Position numbers and translations under genes: made by a program. Of a DNA stretch of 61,581 nt, positions 52,986-58,800 are shown in pieces. Each line of letters opens with the position of its first letter. Position 1 is the first letter of the stretch. The DNA comes from a virus. The stretch is from IMG/VR virus record IMGVR_UViG_3300046368_001160, positions 1 to 61,581 of that record; one strand, given 5' to 3'. The notes below the pieces were generated by a model. That model was given only the letters and a program-made list of their open reading frames with translations, was not told the origin of the DNA and ran no database searches.

Positions 52986-53682
52986 TACACACATCCCACC
53001 CATCTAATTTATATGAATCTAATTTACTTTTTGGTATAAATCTATGTTCTGTTTTGTACTCCTGTAAAACTTGGTATTTGTGAATATCACCGAGCATGAC
53101 AATATCATATCCATCAAATTGTGGAAGTGTTAAATCTCCCCCAACTACAATATAACCAATATCGGTTGTACTTCTTCTTATTGCCCCGTGATAAACTGCA
53201 ATCTTTGTGTTAATTGATGGATCATCAATTTCATTGCCGTGTATGTATTCAGATGGTTCTTCAAATATACCAAATACACTTATCGCAACATCACCGATTT
53301 TATATACACCGGTGTCTTTTAAATAAAATAAATTATTATCATCCATCATATTCATAATCGGAGATAAAACATCAAGACGGTCTGGATTGTTTAAATTGCA
53401 ATCATGATTACCTGCAATTACAACGGTAGGATGTAACTGAGAACACTTACGAAGAAATGATGAAATTTGCTGAATAAGTTCCGGTGACATCTCTGTTTTG
53501 GCATGAGCAATATCTCCTCCAACAAAGATAATAGCATTATCAAGATTGTCTTTTTTAACTTGTTCATAAAAATTATCAAAAACAGCTGAATACTCTGTGT
53601 GTCGTTTTACATTGCGAATATGTATATCAGCAAGGTGATATACTTTCTCAATATTTTTTAAACTTGATTTTAAGTTATGCAT
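52978..53682 (-). CDS. Mre11/SbcD-like nuclease domain (gp47), lacking the capping domain
   Basis: This 234-residue metallo-phosphoesterase nuclease partners Rad50. All five motifs are present: HLADIHIRN, VGGDIAHAK, AGNHDCN, AVYHGAI and LGDIHKYQV. The protein stops about 30 residues after motif V, whereas T4 gp47 continues to about 339 aa with a capping domain and a Rad50-binding tail. That missing part appears at the front of the downstream Rad50-like protein. The gene overlaps the primase by 13 nt upstream and the glycosyltransferase by 8 nt downstream. The nuclease core is intact, so activity is likely if the two halves reassemble. Confidence 0.88.
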   Translation of the reverse strand: MHNLKSSLKNIEKVYHLADIHIRNVKRHTEYSAVFDNFYEQVKKDNLDNAIIFVGGDIAHAKTEMSPELIQQISSFLRKCSQLHPTVVIAGNHDCNLNNPDRLDVLSPIMNMMDDNNLFYLKDTGVYKIGDVAISVFGIFEEPSEYIHGNEIDDPSINTKIAVYHGAIRRSTTDIGYIVVGGDLTLPQFDGYDIVMLGDIHKYQVLQEYKTEHRFIPKSKLDSYKLDGWDVCND

Positions 53683-54596
53683 AACTTTTGCTTCATTAAC
53701 TCACTAAAATCAAGAAGATTGGTTTCTCTAATTTTATGAATAATTTTGTTAAATCCTAAATCAGCAGCGTCTTCATTTTCCATTCTTACCAATTTTACTT
53801 TTATATTATCGTTCATTAAAGTTTCTGATATGTGTAGTGCATTTTTATATGCATCATTATCTAATACAATACTGACTTCTTTTACACCATGTTCTATTAA
53901 ACGCATTTTAAGTTTGCTTGGAATATTTTTTCCGAGTAAAGCAATTGCATTTCTACGAATTGCCATCGCATCAAATACACCTTCGCATAAAATCAAAGGT
54001 TCAGAGAAATCTATTTGGTTTTCGAATACTACTACATCTTTGCTCACAGGTGGGTTCTTATACTTCAAATAAGCATTACCTGTAAAATCTCTTGCAAGAA
54101 AGTAATTTAATTTGTTGTCTGCATCAAATGAAGGAACAATGATTCTTCCTGCATAATCTCCTTTGTCGCAATATCCTATATCATATCGTTCAATGTCGTA
54201 TGATTCAATTCCACGATTTTTTAAATACTTCATTGCTTTAGAATAAGAAAAATCAGTATGTGTTTCGGTCAATCTTTTAAATTCATAAGGCAACGATACA
54301 AATTGTTCTTCAGTATCTGCAAGTTTGGTATTTTTTGGAAGTTTGACAATCTTTGATAACTCTGCAAAATAATTGCTTGGAACTTGCATTCTTTTGAATA
54401 ACGAAAAGATGCTACGACCTTTGGCATTTGTATCAATCCAACTTTGCCACCTTTGCGTTGTAAGATTAACTGCCAACTTTGGTTTACGGTGATGAGAAAA
54501 CGGACACACAAACATTGCTTCGTCTTTAGAGACGATTTTACCTTCACCTAGCACCTTCTGCAACAAGGCATATAACTTTTGCTCGGAAATCCCCAT
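53670..54596 (-). CDS. DNA primase, DnaG-type with Toprim domain (gp61-like)
   Basis: This gene encodes 308 residues from the ATG at 54596, overlapping the resolvase stop as TGATG. The N-terminal zinc-type domain is degenerate: CPFSHHRKPKLAVN has the Cys/His and KP-x-L pattern of CHC2 fingers, but later Cys ligands are not evident. The catalytic core contains RIIVPSFDADNKLNYFLAR, and the Toprim domain has LILCEGVFDAMAI (catalytic Glu) and IVLDNDAYKNA (Asp-x-Asp). The size fits T4-type gp61 primases. It synthesises RNA primers for lagging-strand replication, normally with a helicase that is not in this window. It is part of a coupled resolvase-primase-Mre11-Rad50 run. Confidence 0.85.
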   Translation of the reverse strand: MGISEQKLYALLQKVLGEGKIVSKDEAMFVCPFSHHRKPKLAVNLTTQRWQSWIDTNAKGRSIFSLFKRMQVPSNYFAELSKIVKLPKNTKLADTEEQFVSLPYEFKRLTETHTDFSYSKAMKYLKNRGIESYDIERYDIGYCDKGDYAGRIIVPSFDADNKLNYFLARDFTGNAYLKYKNPPVSKDVVVFENQIDFSEPLILCEGVFDAMAIRRNAIALLGKNIPSKLKMRLIEHGVKEVSIVLDNDAYKNALHISETLMNDNIKVKLVRMENEDAADLGFNKIIHKIRETNLLDFSELMKQKLCIT

Positions 54597-55126
54597 CAAT
54601 TGTCAATAGTATACCAATGATATAGCGATGCTACCGTTGCGTCCAACATATCGTAGTTCCTTTTATCATAATTTTTTCTACTATTATAGACAATAAATTC
54701 ATTTAAATCAATCTTTTTTTCAAGTTGTTCACGTACAAAAGTCTTACTATCAACTCCTTGTTCACGACTTTTTCCGAATACGGCCTTGCGAAGAGAAGAC
54801 ACATTTACGTGTTCTACGTCCAATTCATACAATGCTTCTATTACGTAACTTATTACTGCATTGCACTTTGCCAACTTGACAATAGTCTGTTGACTTGTTC
54901 GTCCACCACCAAATCCACTTAATGTATCTTCAACTATGATTACTGAAGGTTCTATATCTAGTTTATCTAGTATTTCAGCAACATTATGTGCCTTTTGCTT
55001 GATACTGATTTCTTTACGAATATCAATGTATCCAGCATGAGTTACTTTATTTTTAGAAGAGGATACACTATAACCTACTACAGTTGAACTAATATCCAAT
55101 CCTAAACAATAGGATTTATTTTGCAT
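54596..55126 (-). CDS. RuvC-like Holliday junction resolvase
   Basis: This 176-residue protein has an RNase H-type fold. Acidic catalytic residues are visible in LGLDISSTVVGYS (Asp11), VIIVEDTLSGFGGG (Glu66) and the C-terminal YDMLDATVASLYHWY (Asp pair). GRTSQQTIVKLAKCNA resembles the RuvC-like helix that follows the second acidic motif. Length matches RuvC (about 173). It would cut branched DNA during recombination or before packaging, a task done in T4 by the unrelated endonuclease VII (gp49). It begins the coupled replication/recombination run; the primase start overlaps its stop. Confidence 0.8.
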   Translation of the reverse strand: MQNKSYCLGLDISSTVVGYSVSSSKNKVTHAGYIDIRKEISIKQKAHNVAEILDKLDIEPSVIIVEDTLSGFGGGRTSQQTIVKLAKCNAVISYVIEALYELDVEHVNVSSLRKAVFGKSREQGVDSKTFVREQLEKKIDLNEFIVYNSRKNYDKRNYDMLDATVASLYHWYTIDN

Positions 55127-55171
55127 AACCTATATGTTATGCGTCTTGTGTTAAAAAAGCAAGACTAAATA

Positions 55172-55765
55172 TTAGAGTTTGCTTTGACCTCCGTCTCCAC
55201 CACTTCTAGCATTGTCCTTACCACCATCAGTACGACCTCGTGAACTTTTGCTTCTACCACCCAGACCTGTCATTGTAGTTCCGTATTTTGCCGGATTGTC
55301 AAGACCTTGTGTATACCAACTTGCCATTGCCAAACTTTTTACTCCGGCTGCATTTGAACCATAGTCGTGGTCTGTCATTGGTACACGATAAGTTGTAAAA
55401 CCTTTAATCTCAATTGATCCTTTTTGTTTTGGTGCTTGTTTACCACGACCGTCTCCACCTGCTACATTCTCAGATCCAGTTGCTGATTGTCCTTGTGATC
55501 CACCACGTGCTTGTACATTGCCACGACCAAATCCGAAGAAACTTTGACCACCTTCAGTTCTGTTCATGCCCTTACCAATTTGATCATTCAAACCAGGTGA
55601 CTTTGCTCCTGCTGGTATATTACCACCACCCATTGCGGTATAAATACTTCCTTTTGCGTTTGCGTATAAGTCTTCAAGACCTTTGCCATGATCAATAGAC
55701 CAACGTCCACTTGAATTGTTAAGTGTTTTTGATCTTGCGTCTGCTGTTTTTGCATCTAAACTCAT
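55172..55765 (-). CDS. Gly-rich hypothetical protein, 197 aa
   Basis: This 197-residue protein is rich in Gly, Ser, Lys and Arg, with few hydrophobic residues. It is probably largely disordered except for a short folded core (SIEIKGFTTYRVPMTDHDYG, then SLAMASWYTQGLDNPAKYG). No family, signal peptide or membrane segment is recognised. The SD CGGAGAAA precedes the ATG at 55765, and a GATATTTAT element lies 32 nt upstream. It stands alone between the adhesin and the resolvase. A virion or fibre-associated role is possible from its neighbour, but not shown. Confidence 0.6.
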   Translation of the reverse strand: MSLDAKTADARSKTLNNSSGRWSIDHGKGLEDLYANAKGSIYTAMGGGNIPAGAKSPGLNDQIGKGMNRTEGGQSFFGFGRGNVQARGGSQGQSATGSENVAGGDGRGKQAPKQKGSIEIKGFTTYRVPMTDHDYGSNAAGVKSLAMASWYTQGLDNPAKYGTTMTGLGGRSKSSRGRTDGGKDNARSGGDGGQSKL

Positions 55766-55797
55766 TTTATTTTTCTCCGATTAATAGGTTATTATTC

Positions 55798-55806
55798 ATA
55801 AATATC
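55798..55806 (-). promoter_or_regulatory. Putative late promoter element (GATATTTAT)
   Basis: This element reads GATATTTAT on the minus strand, 32 nt before the ATG at 55765 and 13 nt after the adhesin stop. Confidence 0.45.
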
Positions 55807-55818
55807 AAGCCAACTTGC

Positions 55819-58800
55819 TTAATTATCAAATTTTATTAAAAAGTTTATAGGATAGTTCGGAAGTATTTTCACAGGCTTGCCTAATTTTGCAACCATAGCA
55901 AGTTCTAAACCACTATATAATCCAATTGTAGTTGCATATGGAGCAAGATAACTTCCAGTAGAATCTTGTTTGTCATTTTCAGAAAAGTCTTGAAAATCTT
56001 TTAATATTTCACGACCTAAGTTTTTGCCAGTCTTTTCATCTAGAAACTTCACTATACTATTTGAATCTGTTCTAGATGAATCATTATATTTACTTACCAA
56101 ATCACGAGTTAAATATGCTCCACGTCTTCCTATGAAATATCTTAATAATAAATTCGCATCAACTTCGTCAGTTTTTCCGTCTCCGTTAATATCAAACTCT
56201 CCATTATCATATTTTTCTTTTAAATTTGATACTATTTTATCATGTACTGGACGATTTTCGATTACATCAGAACTGAAAAATAAATCCATCAATAAAGCAT
56301 CTTCTGATTCTGTCATCAATATATCTTGTTTTGGCCAGTTATTTTTATCTGACAACTTGATTGATGTTTCATTTTCTATTATCTCATCATCGGTTATTTC
56401 TATATCACCAACTTCACCCATTATGTATTTAAATATGTAGGATGCATCAATAATATCAAATTTTCCATCTTGATTTATATCATACGCAATACTTCCGGTG
56501 GCCACAGATGTGGGATTTGTGCTGAAATTAAATTCATGTGGTTCAACTTTACACAATATTTCGTTTTCATATAAGGTATGCATAGATTTAAACTCTAACT
56601 CAAATCCAGACACACCACTGTTGCTTAGTACATCTGAGAAATACCCACTTCTATCAGTAAGTGCTATAATTCCATTCTTATAGAATATATTTCCTATATA
56701 ATGACGTTTATTGTCTCTTATAGCCGAGTGGTCATATGCAATAATAGAACCCACAACCTTTTTACTAAGTTGATTTATATAAGTAGGATGTATCATATCA
56801 TACTCTATAAAAAGTTTATCAGACTCCCCAAACGATACCACAGACCTTCCACCAAATGTAGTAATTTCATCAATATTAAAATTACCAAGCACAGGAGACC
56901 CAACCGAAATGAAGTTTTTACTTAAACTCACGGAATGACCATATTGTTTTTTACATGAGTATGATGTCTTGTTGGTCTTCATTCTTTTTAACTTATTACA
57001 TTTATTGTTAGTTTTGTCTATTGAGTAATAATATACATACCCGTTAATTGCAGACTTTACAGAGTTGTACACAAAGACTAATGTACTATCAAGTTCAGTG
57101 TCGGGAAGTAGGTTGATATAAAAGTGTATGTGATTTCCTACTATCTTTGTTTCATCACGATATATACCCCATGTTAATGATGAAGTTTGACCTGTTGTAT
57201 CATTGTTTGAATATACATTAACAACTTTACCACCAAGAGTTCCGATACCTGATTTGAAATTCATCGGAAGTTCGTCTTCGGATGACTCACTCGACAATGC
57301 GAAATTGATATTTATGTTTTTATTTATATCTTTGAATACATCACTCAACAAAAACCCACCATCTACATGGGGTTTCCATTTTTGTCTGTAACTAACAAGT
57401 TCCTCCTCGGTTAAGTCAAAGTTTTCGTCATCAGGACACTGATTTTCAACGGATGGTAGTGAGTTATATTTTCTTTGATTTATAAAATCTAAAGCAATTT
57501 TACTTAATACCCGTAAATTATATAAAGATAATTTATCATGGTAACTCGGTCTAATTTCTCTCAATAAATCACCAAGAAGGTGTTCATACCCAAGTTTAAC
57601 TGACCATGATTTTAGTATTTCATAATCTTTTAATTTATAGATGTCCAAAGTTTTAACCAATAAATTAAAATTTAAAAAAATGGGGTTAACTGAATCTAGT
57701 TCGTATATAAATGGTAGCATCCCTAGATTACTATCGGAATCTTTCCACCTATTCAGTATTTCTATATCTATTCGCTTTCTTGAATTTGAACTATACAAAT
57801 AAAACAACTCTTCGGTGAGTTCTTCATTTAATTCAAGTTTAGTAATTGACTCAAGTTCTCTAATTAAATCCGCATACCGAATTTGTATTTTAGGAATCCT
57901 AGTTTGTGTTCGTGTTTTCCATTTAGTTATCGTATCATGGTCACTTATATTATACAAAGTAAACGCACTTGTCATCATCTCTTCGGTCAACAAATTAAAC
58001 TCACTTATTAAATTAATTCGTTCAAATACTTCAAGAGTAGTACCCCAACTGCATGGTATTTCATATTCAACTGATATATTGGGTTTGTCAGTGAGAACCC
58101 AACAACTCCGTAACTTATCATAAAATACCGACCAGTTATGTTTATTCATGTAAACACGATTCATTGAATTTAAATCTATATCACATCCTGACACGACATT
58201 AATTGGAGATTTTACTAATCTATATACCCCGTTTATAGATTCAGTTAATTCACCTTCCACATCAGAAATTCTCAAGGTTTCGTAGCCCGTATCAATAAAG
58301 TTTGCTTTTAATGTTGTTTCACTGAGTAATGATTTATTTATGTTCAAACCATCTATTTTTACTTTTACCACCGCATCTCCTATCTCACTATTTAAATCAA
58401 GTTCGTAATCAGTTATCAGTGCTTCGTTTGTATTATAGGTTTTGTCTAAATATTTTGTTGCTCCGAATTCTAAGTCTTCAATATCAAGTTTTTTAACTCC
58501 ACCACTTTCGTTTATGTTAATATTCGTCATTTCTGTTGAATGACTTCCGACTAAAAAGTTACTTCCAAGTACAGATATATCATTTCCAAACTCTGAACTA
58601 AATTCATTTTCAAAGTTATCTTCACCATAAATTTTTTCAATGAAGTCTAAATTTTGTTCGTTTACCTTAAACACATATGCACTTCCCGCCGTATACGATG
58701 TTCTGTGATCTGTGTAGTACTTTCTGTCTACTGGATTTCCAATAACCAAAAACTTATCTGAGGCATCCATCCCTTTTCCAAATTTAGATTTTATATCTGT

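Noticed and set aside
55140-55165. Terminator hairpin after the Gly-rich protein gene
   Set aside because: The stem is only 6 bp (GTCTTG/CAAGAC) with an 11-nt loop and no T run on the transcribed side.
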